DNA of 64,000 bases from Neoconidiobolus thromboides FSU 785 (lineage: Eukaryota; Entomophthoromycota; Entomophthoromycetes; Entomophthorales; Neoconidiobolaceae). The stretch is from positions 1-64,000 of the forward strand of contig MU626278.1 of NCBI GenBank assembly GCA_025603075.1, read 5' to 3'. The translations under genes and the position numbers were made by a program. Under the pieces are notes generated by a model. The model was not told the origin of the DNA, ran no database searches, and saw only the letters and a list, made by a program, of their open reading frames with translations. Positions 39,048-49,909 of this stretch are shown in pieces; position 1 is the first letter of the stretch; the number at the start of each line of letters is the position of its first letter.

Positions 39048-39644
39048 TTAGTCTATTTTATTCCCGCAACAAGAACAAAAAGATGCTGCATTTTTGGATT
39101 CATTATTATCAGTATTGGTAACAGCGGTGACTTTTTGGACAATTTTCTTATCAATGTAACCCTTTTGGTTTCTACGCCAGATCACTTTGTTTAAATAACC
39201 GACAAATACAGACCAAACTAAATAAGGTACTAATAGTTTAGCAGCAGTATCATCAATAGATTCAAATATGACCACAGTGGTAATTAAAGAAAGTAAAGAT
39301 AAAGCTTGGGTAAATAGAGCTAAAATGTTACTTTTCAACTTAAAAAATGCTGTAGGCCATACAAAGGAAAAAAACAACTGAATAGCATAAAGTAACAATG
39401 CTGTTTTAATACCTAAATCCTGTTCCATACTTGCATTAAAGACTAAATAACTACTAATCCCCATTAGGCCATAAAATAAGGTTTGTAATGGCCTTAATAC
39501 AAAGTGAGGTGGCGCCCATATCGGCTTATTTATACTATTATAATATTCTCTTCCTTGGCTAATAGCACTGGTACTAATAAAACCTGCGACTTGGGGGATA
39601 CCAATAAACGTTGTTACTAAAATAATGTCACTTGCGATACTCAT
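39048..39644 (-). CDS. TSPO: TspO/MBR family membrane protein
   Basis: 198 residues. I start at the ATG 39644 (MSIASD); the frame is open 11 codons further but only from a TTG. Five hydrophobic segments match the five-helix TspO/MBR (peripheral benzodiazepine receptor) fold, which binds porphyrins and sterols in mitochondrial or bacterial outer membranes. Signature stretches: INKPIWAPP before helix 2, LRPLQTLFYGLMGISSYLV and FFSFVWPTAFF. The C-terminal tail after helix 5 is soluble, Asn/Lys-rich, and ends with a CSCCGNK cluster that is not typical of the family and might bind metal or be lipid-modified. Confidence 0.9.
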   Translation of the reverse strand: MSIASDIILVTTFIGIPQVAGFISTSAISQGREYYNSINKPIWAPPHFVLRPLQTLFYGLMGISSYLVFNASMEQDLGIKTALLLYAIQLFFSFVWPTAFFKLKSNILALFTQALSLLSLITTVVIFESIDDTAAKLLVPYLVWSVFVGYLNKVIWRRNQKGYIDKKIVQKVTAVTNTDNNESKNAASFCSCCGNKID

Positions 39645-41856
39645 TTTAACAAAAATGAAATAGAATAAAAAGAGCAATTGGACAGCAAAACTTAGGTATA
39701 TATAATCTTTAATATTGATTTATATTGTAAGTTATATTAAATTTTTATATTTTTAGATTATAGATTTCGGATTATCAATTTATTTAAATTTTCATTTTAG
39801 ACTATAATGTTCGATTCAGATGCCACCAAGATCGTCGATCCTTGAAATGAACTCAAGAGTTTAAAATAATAGTAAATTATATAATATTTACGATTAAAGG
39901 CATTTTAATTTGATATTGATTTTATTAAAATATGTCTTAGTCCGTATTTTATAAATTCTCTACTATTTTTAGCACTAAACTTTTATTTAGTTTTTTAATC
40001 TTTCATAACTATTTTTTACTTTATCATACGTAAATTAAAATGATCAAACTAATGATTTGCTTACTTGTTTAGTTATCAATTTAAAACTAGAAATTGATAT
40101 AAAATTTCTAGCCATATTTTTATTAAATTAAAGCTTATAGATAAATCCTAAACAAAATAATGAAATTTCATATATTATTTTATACTTTTATTTTATCGCA
40201 TATAGGTTCCATACCTATCCCAAGTAATTTTTTAGTTTAGATTTTTATCATTAATTTATTGATTGATTTTAGAGCAAAATTTGGTTCTAAAAAATAACAA
40301 TTTACTCATATTTCAACCTTTTAAGCCTATTAACTAATTTAGATACTTTCTTTAATATTATTAATAAACAGTAAGATTTAGTGAATATAGGTGAAGGCTA
40401 GTGTAATCCTTATCCATTTGCCATAATATTGACAATTATAATGAAAACAAAGTTATTTAAAACATGAAATAAAAATTAAATAGAGAACAAATTTTTCTTA
40501 GTAAATTTCAATAAGGGCTTATGTTTGTTTTAAACTATGTCCATTTTAGCCTTACATTGGGTTTAATTTTATATACTTTCTTTGTGAATCAATGGCACTC
40601 CTTAAAAATATGTCCCGCCACGTTATAAATAGTCTTTAAAAATCTTAATTACTTCTTCAAATAACAAATAGTTTCATTTAAATAGATTAAAATATTGGAA
40701 TATAATATTGAAAAATTACATAAAAGATTAGTGATAAGCAATTTTTATAAAAAACAGTGTATAAAATCTAAAACTATCTATATCTATCCGAATGGGGGGC
40801 TTTCTTGGAGCAAAAATTATCACTCCCCTTTTTCCTTCTCATCTATTACGAAAATAATATAGAGTTGTTATTGAAGACCCTCTGATACCAGTAACTACAA
40901 TTTGAAATACACTATTTAGCTTTATTTTGAAACAATTCTGATTTTTAGCCTAGAAGATTAAAAGCTACAATGTTCCCAAAAGGTGTGCCCAAAGTGGTGT
41001 TTATTATGACAAAAGGAAGAGATAATTCAACTATGTAATCCTAGCATCAATTAAATCAATCTCTAGACTAAAATATTTTTCGTCAAATTTTTTATTAAAT
41101 AGACAGTTTAATTCTTTTATTAAATTCAAATCATTATTGTATTTCTATAATACCATAATAAAGACTATGAAAGCAACTGGTTTTTATAATAGCTAAAAGC
41201 TTCGCTTCTACAACTTTTGCAAAATAAAGTAGACTGATTTATTGAGGATCATCTAGTAAATTAGTCCACTTTATTTTGCAAAAAGGTGAAATATAAAAAT
41301 ATTTCATATTTTCAAACATTTGAGGTTGGTTTAAATGAAATTATATTCTTAAGTCTCTAATTTTATCATACTATCTATATACAAAATATTTGGACTTAAC
41401 AATTTTTGTAAAAGTACTAATCTTAAAGTGTTTTTATTATTTTAGTAGTGGAAAAGCCAAATTGGATATGTGAGCAATAGAGCTAGTAGGCAAGGAGGAG
41501 GAGAGTCCTTATGAATTTAAAATTATAGGGGTTTGGAAATAAGTTTACTCTGATAAAACTAATCTTCAAGTTAAACTATTTTCCGTAAAATTCTTTATTA
41601 AATAATTTAATCTTTTTGCTAAATTTATAATATCATATAGGTAAATAGAATATTATTTAATATTGCAAAAAAAAAGAGCGAAATCTAATTTTTATTAAAT
41701 TAAAGAAGACTTAGGTAATGCAAATTGCCATTTTATAAGTCGAGAAATAAAAAAGAATTTCGAAAAATTTAATAACTTTCTTTATATTAAAATTATCATT
41801 TTAAACAAGTTATTTATATGATTAGAAACATAATATTTAAAAAAAACATAGAATTA
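39645..41856. other. 2.2 kb intergenic desert
   Basis: Both neighbouring genes point away. Only one structured element (41211-41288) is seen; otherwise A+T-rich with no open frame of note. Confidence 0.6.
41211..41288. repeat. Fold-back element, near-perfect 30-base inverted repeat
   Basis: The left arm (CTTTTGCAAAATAAAGTAGA then CTGATTTA) and the right arm (TAAATTAGTCCACTTTATTT then TGCAAAAAG) are reverse complements with few mismatches around a loop of about 14 bases. Non-coding. It looks like a second MITE-like or hairpin element, unrelated in sequence to the ATATGGGG family. Confidence 0.65.
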
Positions 41857-43134
41857 ATGAATAGAGCATGTTTAACTTCAGGTAATTAAGTATTGAATTT
41901 GAAGCTATAGAACCGATTTATAATTTTATTTTAGTTAAACCTAGATATATTAGACTTCAACCTAATTTAATTAACTTTAATCACTATTCCTCCAACTCAC
42001 TTAAACCGGAATATAAAACGGACCCTAATAAATATTTGGGGGATAAAGAGCAGATTAATGAAAAAGGGTTTATGGATAAATTCAAAGAGTTGTTTTACTT
42101 TTACAAGAATGGAATTAAATTAATTTTTAAAAACCGAAAGGAAGCATCCTTGTTAAAAGCCAAACAAAATCAAGGAGAAGTTTTGACTAGAAGGGAGTTC
42201 CAATTGGTAATATTTTTATTTTTATTTTTTATATAAACTTATTTTTAGATTTATAATAGTGGTAAAGATATGAAAAAATTAATACCTTTTGGACTCTTGC
42301 TTCTTATATTACCAGAATCAATTCCTTTTGTGCTTGTATTTGCCCCTCAATTTGTACCTTCTACTTGTATAACTGAAGAACAAATGGTAAAATTAAATAC
42401 TATAGGAATAAACTTTTACTTACTAATTTTAGTTGAAAAAAAGAAAGAAGATTCAAGAGAAGAGAGATAACATTACTGAATTTGCTTTAAAGAGTACTAG
42501 AAATAACCAACAATTGGTAAAATTATATCAATCATTATCTTTAAGTCATTTTTATAATTCTTGTTTAGCTTACTCAAAAAAATTTCACTCAAATTGAAAA
42601 TGTTGCCAACGCTTTAGCTAACTACCATAGAAGTTTTGAGTTTAATTTCATTCAAAAAAAAGCTTTACAAGGCTATTTGAAGTAAGTATTTACAAATATA
42701 GTAGCTATCATTGTAATAATATTATTTAGATTTATGGGTATATCTAGTTTTGGTCCACTTAGCTTATTACAACGTCGAGTTTCTCAACATTTTGACTATT
42801 TAAAACAAGATGATCAAGTAAGATTTAGTGTTGTTTTATATAAATATAAAGCTAATCAAATAAAGTATCTTATAAAAGAAGGGGTTGAAGGATTGAATGA
42901 AAAAGAATTAATATTAGCCTTAGAAGAGCGTGGATTGTAATTTATTTTTGCAATTTATTTTTAAAAAATAATTAATTATATTATAGGAGAACTTTGGAGT
43001 TAAATACTACTCAAATGAAAAATTCATTGAATTTTTGGTTAAGTGCTCATCAGTTAAGTAACCCATCCCCTCCACCTATCTTTTTAATTCTTATGAATAT
43101 TTTCCGTAATAACGTGTCGCCACAAAAACAATAA
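41857..43134 (+). CDS. LETM1-domain mitochondrial inner-membrane protein
   Basis: Seven exons (41857-41881, 41935-42206, 42249-42386, 42433-42516, 42569-42681, 42730-42936, 42987-43134), introns 42-53 bases, 328 residues. LETM1/Mdm38 proteins act in mitochondrial K+/H+ (or Ca2+/H+) exchange and bind mitoribosomes. Seen: a basic acid-poor presequence, GEVLTRREFQ (the family's LTRRE motif), a membrane helix KLIPFGLLLLILPESIPFVL followed by FAPQFVPST, and the C-terminal helical region ending with an ERGLRTLELNTTQMKNSL stretch and PPPIFLIL, as in the family's RG.R.LGL...WL pattern. It lacks the C-terminal coiled coils and EF hand of LETM1, so it is closer to the short LETMD1/Ylh47-like forms. The 25-base first exon is inferred from frame and splice sites. 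Confidence 0.85.
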
Positions 43135-43432
43135 ATATGTTTTAGACTAACGATGTTATTTTATATCTCAAATTTTACGTTCTTGTATTCTTATATTTTA
43201 TATATTCTGAAATAAATTTTGATTTCTATGAATTTTGTTTGGTACTAGAGTAACTCCAAATTAAGCTATCGTTTTCATAGTGCTTAAAGCGATGTCTTGT
43301 AAAGAAACCAATCAAAGTTGAAGTTTAAAAAAACAAAAATGAGCAAATTGTAGACAAAGTTCTTAAAATACCAAGATTTATGGTGGCTTTAAAACTTCGA
43401 TATTTTTTAAAAAAGTAAAAACAAAATAAAAA

Positions 43433-46400
43433 ATGGCAAGTAGTAGTGCTGCACAACCCAGTATGGAGGATCAAGCGAAGAGATTAGAAGAGGCCTTAAA
43501 TGTAGTAAATAAGCAATCATCATTTATGAAAAAATGTTTAGATGATAATAAACTTATGGACGCTTTAAAACATTGTTCAGCTATGTTATCTGAGCTAAGA
43601 TCTTCTTCATTGTCCCCAAAAAATTATTATGAGTTATATATAGCTATCTTTGATCAACTTCGTTATATGACTTCTTATCTTAAAGAAGCTCATATTCACG
43701 GTATTCATGACTTAGCTGACCTTTATGAATTAGTTCAATATGCTGGAAATATTATTCCAAGATTATACCTCATGATTACCATTGGTTCCGTATTTATGAG
43801 CTTACCAGACGCTCCAGTTAAAGAAATTATGAAAGATATGATTGAAATGGCTAAAGGTGTTCAACACCCTACCCGTGGTTTATTTTTGAGACATTATCTT
43901 TCTGGTATGACTAAAGATTATTTGCCAATTGGGGACTCTGATGGGTAAGGCTTTAATAATATTTAGAATGATTAAAAATTCATATTCTAAAGGCTACAAG
44001 GAAACCTCAGCGATAGTATTAGTTTTACTTTAGAAAATTTTGTCGAGATGAATAAATTATGGGTAAGACTTCAACATCAAGGTCACTCTAGAGAAAGATC
44101 AAAGCGTGAAGCTGAACGTAAAGAGTTGCGTACCTTAGTAGGCACCAATTTAGTAAGATTATCTCAATTGGAGGGTATGAATTTAGAGTTGTATAAATCT
44201 CGTATTTTACCTGAATTATTGGAACAAATTATAAACTGTAAGGATCTTATTGCACAAGAATATTTAATGGAAGCAATCATCCAGGTAATTAAATCTTTTT
44301 TTGAAGTTTTAATGTTTTATTAAGTTTAATATTTGAGGTTTTTCAAGATGACTTTCATCTTCGTACCTTAACTCCATTTTTAGCATCAATTGCTAATCTT
44401 CACCCACAATTATCAGCTAAAGGTATTGTTATCTCATTTATTGATCGTTTAGCAGCATATGCTTCTAGGGAAGCAGAAAATGAAGAAAATGAGGAGATTG
44501 AAGAAGAAAATATAATAAATGAAGATCAAAAAACATTAGCTGAAGAAGAAGGAGAAAATGCTACTCCAGTCACTACCAAAAAGCAAGAAGATAAAGTAAA
44601 AACTCATCGTGGTATACCAGAAGATGTTAAATTATTTGAAGTCCTTTGGAAGCAAGTCATTGATTTAATTGAAGTACACATATATAATTCAATCAGTTTT
44701 TAAAATATAAATTATCCTTTTCTAGGCTCGTAAGGAAATTCCTTTTGATGATATTACTGCCCTCTTAGTTTCTTCCGCTAATTTAGCTATCTCTTGTTAC
44801 CCTGATAACCTTGAATATTTTGATCAAGTATTAACAAATGCTAAAGAACGCTATATTGCTTTAGAAGATAGGTAAAAAGTCTATATTTTTATTTGCTTGT
44901 TTAATTAATCCATTTTTTAGCCCAGATGCACAATCAACTACTGCGTTAGCTAACTTACTTAGTTTATTAAAGGCACCAATTGAAGCCTACCCAGATTTGT
45001 TAACTTTATTAAAACTCAAAAATTATCTTGATTTATATAAATCACAACCTTATGAATCACGTCGTACTATTGCCAATACACTCATAACTGGTCTTTTAAA
45101 GAGAGAAACTTTATTAATAAATAAAGTCGAAGTGGATGGAGTATTAGATGTTATTTCAGTATTGTTAAAAGATCAAGACGATGGTGGTATTCGATTTAGC
45201 AGAATGTTTGGAGATATATCTAAAAAACTAGCCTATGAAAAAGAAGAAAAATATGTAACTGAGTTAACTTCAGTTGCTAGACTTCTTAACTTGATTCATA
45301 ATGAGAATTCGGATGTTATGCTAGAGGTAAATTTTATTGATGGATTTTTTAAATTTAAATTAATACTTTTAGCTTTTGAAATCTGCTTTTACATTTGTAA
45401 TTCAAGGTGATGTTAGAGTTAAATTTACTTTACCACCTCTTATCCATTCAGGTATCAAATTACTACGTATCAATGCACTTAAAGAAGAGAAGGTAATTTA
45501 TTTACATAATTCTTAATTTACTTCTTTTTAAATATAATTTTATCATAGCCAGAAGATCCATTTGAAGCATATAGATCAATATTTTCATTTTTACATAATT
45601 CAATTACCAATTTGTATAATAAAACAGAAGGTCACGATATTACTTTCCGTTTATTTTTAGCATCGGCTTTAGCTGCCGATGAACTCAATTGTGAAGCTCA
45701 AGCTTACGATTTTTTTGTTGAGGTAAATAATAATCAAGTTCGAAAAACATTAAAAATTAAAATAAATAAATAGGCATTCACTTATTATGAAGAATGTATC
45801 AGTGAAAGTAAAGCACAATATGAAGCTATATTACTGTTGATTGGTTCTTTACATTCTACTCGCTCTTTTGGTGCTGAAAATTATGATAATTTAGCTACTA
45901 AATGTGTATTACATGCTGGCAAATTATTGAAGAAACCAGATCAATGTCGAGCCCTTTCTCAAGCTTCAAGATTATTTTGGGTTGTTGCTACTCCCCAAGC
46001 ACAAATTCCTGGTTCGGATCAACTTCATTTACCTTTATTATCTCAACGTGAGGTAGTGTTATTATTTACAGTAAATTTATATAAAATTCATTTTTTAATA
46101 GGAAAACTTATATCGTGAGGGTAAAAGAGTATTAGAAACCTTGCAAAGAGCACTTAAAATTGCGGATGGAGTCATGGATCCCTTAAGGAGGTTTGAATTA
46201 TTTGTTGAATTAATTCAACATTATTTATATCATTTTCGTATGGGATGTAACTCCATTGAAGCACGCTATATTAATGGCTTATTTGAAATTACGCGTACTC
46301 ATTTAGATAACTTAGAGTTAGAAAATGAAAGTAATAATGGTATTGGGTATCAAAACGTAGCACCTGATTTAGCGTTTGGCTTATCAAAAAGCTCTGTTTT

Positions 46401-46512
46401 AGATATGTTTCAACGTTGCTTACAGCAAGTTAAACAATTAAAACAAAATCCACCTAAATTGGATTATCATGTAGATTTTCAACTTTTGGAACCAGAAACT
46501 GTGGATTTTTGA
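43433..46512 (+). CDS. VPS35: Retromer subunit VPS35
   Basis: Nine exons (43433-43944, 43993-44284, 44338-44673, 44726-44871, 44921-45326, 45373-45492, 45549-45722, 45774-46052, 46102-46512), introns 46-56 bases, 891 residues. VPS35 is the alpha-solenoid core of retromer; it binds VPS26 and VPS29 and recycles cargo from endosomes. The N-terminus ([20 protein letters not shown]), the PRLYLM motif (VPS26-binding), [29 protein letters not shown] and the C-terminal helices ending LLEPETVDF-type are all recognisable. Codons from about 44474 to 44602 encode an acidic Glu-rich insertion of about 40 residues between FIDRLAAYA and [15 protein letters not shown] that animal VPS35 lacks. All intron phases close. 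Confidence 0.97.
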
Positions 46513-46826
46513 TAGTATAAGATGATTTCTTTTAATTAAAGTTGGGATATAAAACATTCTTATTTAATTTTTATTTAAACTCATTATGTAAAATATATTA
46601 TCATGCTATTTCTGGATTTTGTTTTAGTCTTAATAAGAAAATATGAATAATATGAAGGAATATTTGATAGTAAATAAGTTAAATTCTCAACAAATACAAA
46701 TTTAACAATAATGATATAAATAAGTAAAGATTAAAATCCAATTTTAATTTAAAAAGATTAAAGAATAAAATAATGAAAGGGGGTAGAAGAAATACCATAC
46801 AGAAAAAGATATGTTCAAGAAGAAAC
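46513..46826. other. Convergent intergenic region, 314 bases
   Basis: 3' flanks of VPS35 and hexokinase; nothing recognised. Confidence 0.6.
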
Positions 46827-48332
46827 TTAAGTAGAAGCAATCATAGCAGTCATAGCAGCACCAATACCAGAACCATCTTTAGCAATAACTAATTTAACTT
46901 TAGTAGCATCATCACCCATTAATTCTTCTAAAGCTAATAACATGTCCTTTTTAAAGTTAGGATGATGTTCAAATAAAGAACCATCAATACCAATGGTAAC
47001 TTCATCTTCAACACAATCCATACGTTTTTTAACTACAGCCGATAATACAGTAGCAGATAATCTAGCAGATCTTCTAGCTACAATATTGCAAATTCCTTTA
47101 ATAGTTTCCAATTCTTTAAGTGTAATAGAATCTCTTGAAATACCAATAATATCTTCAAAAATATGACGAGTTTTAGTTAATCTTGGTGAATCATCTGCAG
47201 AGATTTCAGAGAGATAGGAAGTAAGCAATTGATATGGAGAATTTAATATAGTAGTAGAACGTCCTTTAAACAAAGCACGATTATCAATTAAATACAATAA
47301 AATATTACGAACAATTTCTCCTAAATAACGACCTGAAATCATTTTTTCTAATACCATTTCATATGGATTTTGAGTTTCCCTATCTAATTTATGATCAAAA
47401 GAAGTACATGGAATATATTCTTTATCTGTATCAAAGGAACCCCATTCAATATTTAAGATCATCTCATCTGAAATATTTGGATCTCCTTTCCATTTTTTGA
47501 TATTACTTAATTTTTCATAATAAGCAGCATTAGTACCAGTACCCAAAATAACACCAGCTAAAGTATTTGGATAAGTATAAGCGGAAGATAAAAGAGTACC
47601 AACAGTATCGTTAACAATAGCAGCAACAGTAACATTTAATAGACGGCGATCTAAAGCATCTTGGAGTAATTGAACAACATCTTTACCTAAAGCACCAGGG
47701 CAAGTGAAACCTTTATTCCACATCAATAGTTTACCTCTATTAATAGCTGTTTGGGTTACTGGAAAAGAAAATGTAAATCCCAATGGAATAGTATCATTAC
47801 TATTAGAACTAGAAACTTTATGTTCTAAGATAAAATTTTCAATATGAGTGGCAATATAATCGAATAGTTGTTTGGCTTCAGCAGATTTTAACTCTTCCGG
47901 TACAACAAATTTACGCTGTAATACCTGTACTGGTTGTTTACTACCTCTTAAATGAACTAAACAGATTCTTAAATTGGAACCACCTAAATCAATAGCAAAA
48001 TAAGAACCAATTTCTTCACCTGTTGGACGACCTGTGACAAAAGTAGGAATCATTGGTAATTGACCACCATCACGACTTAAACCTAATTCCATTTCATTAA
48101 GGAAAGCTTCTTGAATGGACTGTAAAGTGGATAAACTAAGTTCAAATTGAGATTCAACTTCATGGAATAAATAAGCGAGCTTTTGAGTTTTAATTTCACT
48201 CAATATATTTTCTTCTTGACCAGGTGGAGAACTTGGTTGGGGTTGAGAAATCGAAATTTTAGAATTATTACGAGAGATAGGAGCTTTAGGGATATCTTGC
48301 CCATTAATATCAGTAGTACTTTGAGTCATCAT
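46827..48332 (-). CDS. HXK: Hexokinase / glucokinase
   Basis: Intronless, 501 residues; two ATGs in a row at 48332 and 48329. It phosphorylates glucose with ATP, the first step of glycolysis. Motifs: phosphate-1 loop FAIDLGGSNLRICLV (about 113-126; most relatives have GGTN), sugar-binding LGFTFSFPVTQ (184-194) and GFTCPG, catalytic Asp in VNDTVGT (242), phosphate-2/adenosine loop LGTGTNAAY (263 onward), and the C-terminal GIDGSLFEHHP and KDGSGIGAAM segments. Residues 1-45 are a Ser/Pro/Gln-rich extension absent from yeast Hxk1/2. One complete catalytic unit of normal fungal size. Whether it is glucose-repressing like Hxk2 cannot be judged. A TATA box lies 84 bases upstream. Confidence 0.97.
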   Translation of the reverse strand: MMTQSTTDINGQDIPKAPISRNNSKISISQPQPSSPPGQEENILSEIKTQKLAYLFHEVESQFELSLSTLQSIQEAFLNEMELGLSRDGGQLPMIPTFVTGRPTGEEIGSYFAIDLGGSNLRICLVHLRGSKQPVQVLQRKFVVPEELKSAEAKQLFDYIATHIENFILEHKVSSSNSNDTIPLGFTFSFPVTQTAINRGKLLMWNKGFTCPGALGKDVVQLLQDALDRRLLNVTVAAIVNDTVGTLLSSAYTYPNTLAGVILGTGTNAAYYEKLSNIKKWKGDPNISDEMILNIEWGSFDTDKEYIPCTSFDHKLDRETQNPYEMVLEKMISGRYLGEIVRNILLYLIDNRALFKGRSTTILNSPYQLLTSYLSEISADDSPRLTKTRHIFEDIIGISRDSITLKELETIKGICNIVARRSARLSATVLSAVVKKRMDCVEDEVTIGIDGSLFEHHPNFKKDMLLALEELMGDDATKVKLVIAKDGSGIGAAMTAMIAST

Positions 48333-49909
48333 GGCTTAAATAATAAAAATAGAGAGGTTATTTAAACTTTAAGAGAAATTAAATATTTTTTTGATTAAAA
48401 ATGTAATTGTTTTCGTTTATATACATTTTTTCTAATTTGAACCCAATTTTTTCTGTAACATTTTGATTGGTAAAAAGGAGTTTTTCACAATATTTTATTG
48501 GATAATAATTTAAAATGGCACCTGAATAATTTAGTGGAAATTTTGTATGAATGAAATACTAAAAATTTTAAAGTTGTAGGAAGCTATCAATAAATGAACA
48601 TGTTTTCACTTATAGTATAATAACAAGATGTAGACTATATCCTCCTACATAAACAATATATAAAATAAATAGGATAAATTTTGACTATAAAATAAGGTTC
48701 TTAATAAAATATCTTGTCACCCGGATTTTCATAAAATTTAAATTTCTTACAAATAAAATTACCATATTACTTAAAATATATAAACTAGTCAATGGAAATT
48801 TAAGAAGAGTGGAGCACAACTGTTAATTATAGAAATCAATATAACATTACATTGGTCATGTTTTATTTATCCTTTTTTTTAGTCACCAGGTCTAAATATT
48901 GACCATCAACCAATCAATTGAATTTTAGATGAGATTTATCATCCATTCACTTGTTCTTTCAAGTTTACCATTATCCCTTATTTAGAGGAAGGTGTCTTAT
49001 ATTTCATATTTACACCTATTTTTATATATTTGTGTTTAAAAATATAAATTTTAGCACGGAATAAAGAATTGTTATTATGTTTATTTAGGGATTATTTGAT
49101 AAGTTTTATAGGTAAAGGTATAAAATATGAAAATGGTAATGTAAAAATGAAGTAAATTTTGAAAAAAGAATTACCATTTCTATGTTATATTATATCGTTA
49201 ATGCTTCTCATTCTTTCTTATTTTATATTTTACCATAGATTGATCTAAGATAATTTCTACATCACGAGACAAATAATCATATCTTCGTTTTTTTTCTTGT
49301 CTTCTTTTTATGTCATCCTTTTTTATTTTACAGAACCATTCGATTATCTTTTTGTAAAGGAATAATTAAAATTACCAGATTTGATATCTTAAGGCTATAT
49401 TATATCACAATGTTTTAAAAATCTATAAAAATTTCTCTCAATCTATTTTTAACCTAATTTTCTCACGTTCAAGGTTTTAATTTTTATTTCGCTTTAAACA
49501 ACTTTTAAAAATTATTAGCCTTTTTTTATTTGTAGAGTATATTGTATTATAAAATAGACTTTACATTTATGATAATTTATAATAATTTACAAATAATCTA
49601 CATTGAAACCATTTTTACAGCCAACTTTAATATTTAAAGTTTGATTTTTTATTTTCAATTGTATATGTTAGATTCTATATCTATGTTTGATATTTAAACT
49701 ATAATTTACATCAGATGGATTTGAAGATAACATATTAGCCCTACCAATCTAAAATCAACTATTTCATCCCTTATTTTTTAAATCTTGAAAATATACTAAA
49801 AGCAATTAACAAATATGTAAAAGATAGATTTAAAGGATAATATATAACTTGTTCTGATTTTAAAATATAGAAATAACCCAATTTAAGATGATTAAGCATT
49901 ATATAATTT
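48333..49909. other. Intergenic, 1.6 kb, with a possible short coding relic
   Basis: Hexokinase promoter side and 3' side of the next gene. On the minus strand, 49198-49350 has about 48 open codons with a protein-like, charged sequence (KKDDIKRRQEKKRRYDYLSR, then DVEIILDQSM) but no start or convincing splice partner. Otherwise nothing. Confidence 0.5.
48416..48423 (-). promoter_or_regulatory. TATA box of the hexokinase gene
   Basis: TATATAAA on the minus strand, 84 bases before the ATG, in the string TATATAAACGAA that also precedes the secreted-protein gene. Confidence 0.6.

Noticed and set aside
43240-43320. Possible further copy of the short inverted-repeat family (TAGTGCTTAAAG)
   Set aside because: Only a 12-base match to the core, with neither end present.
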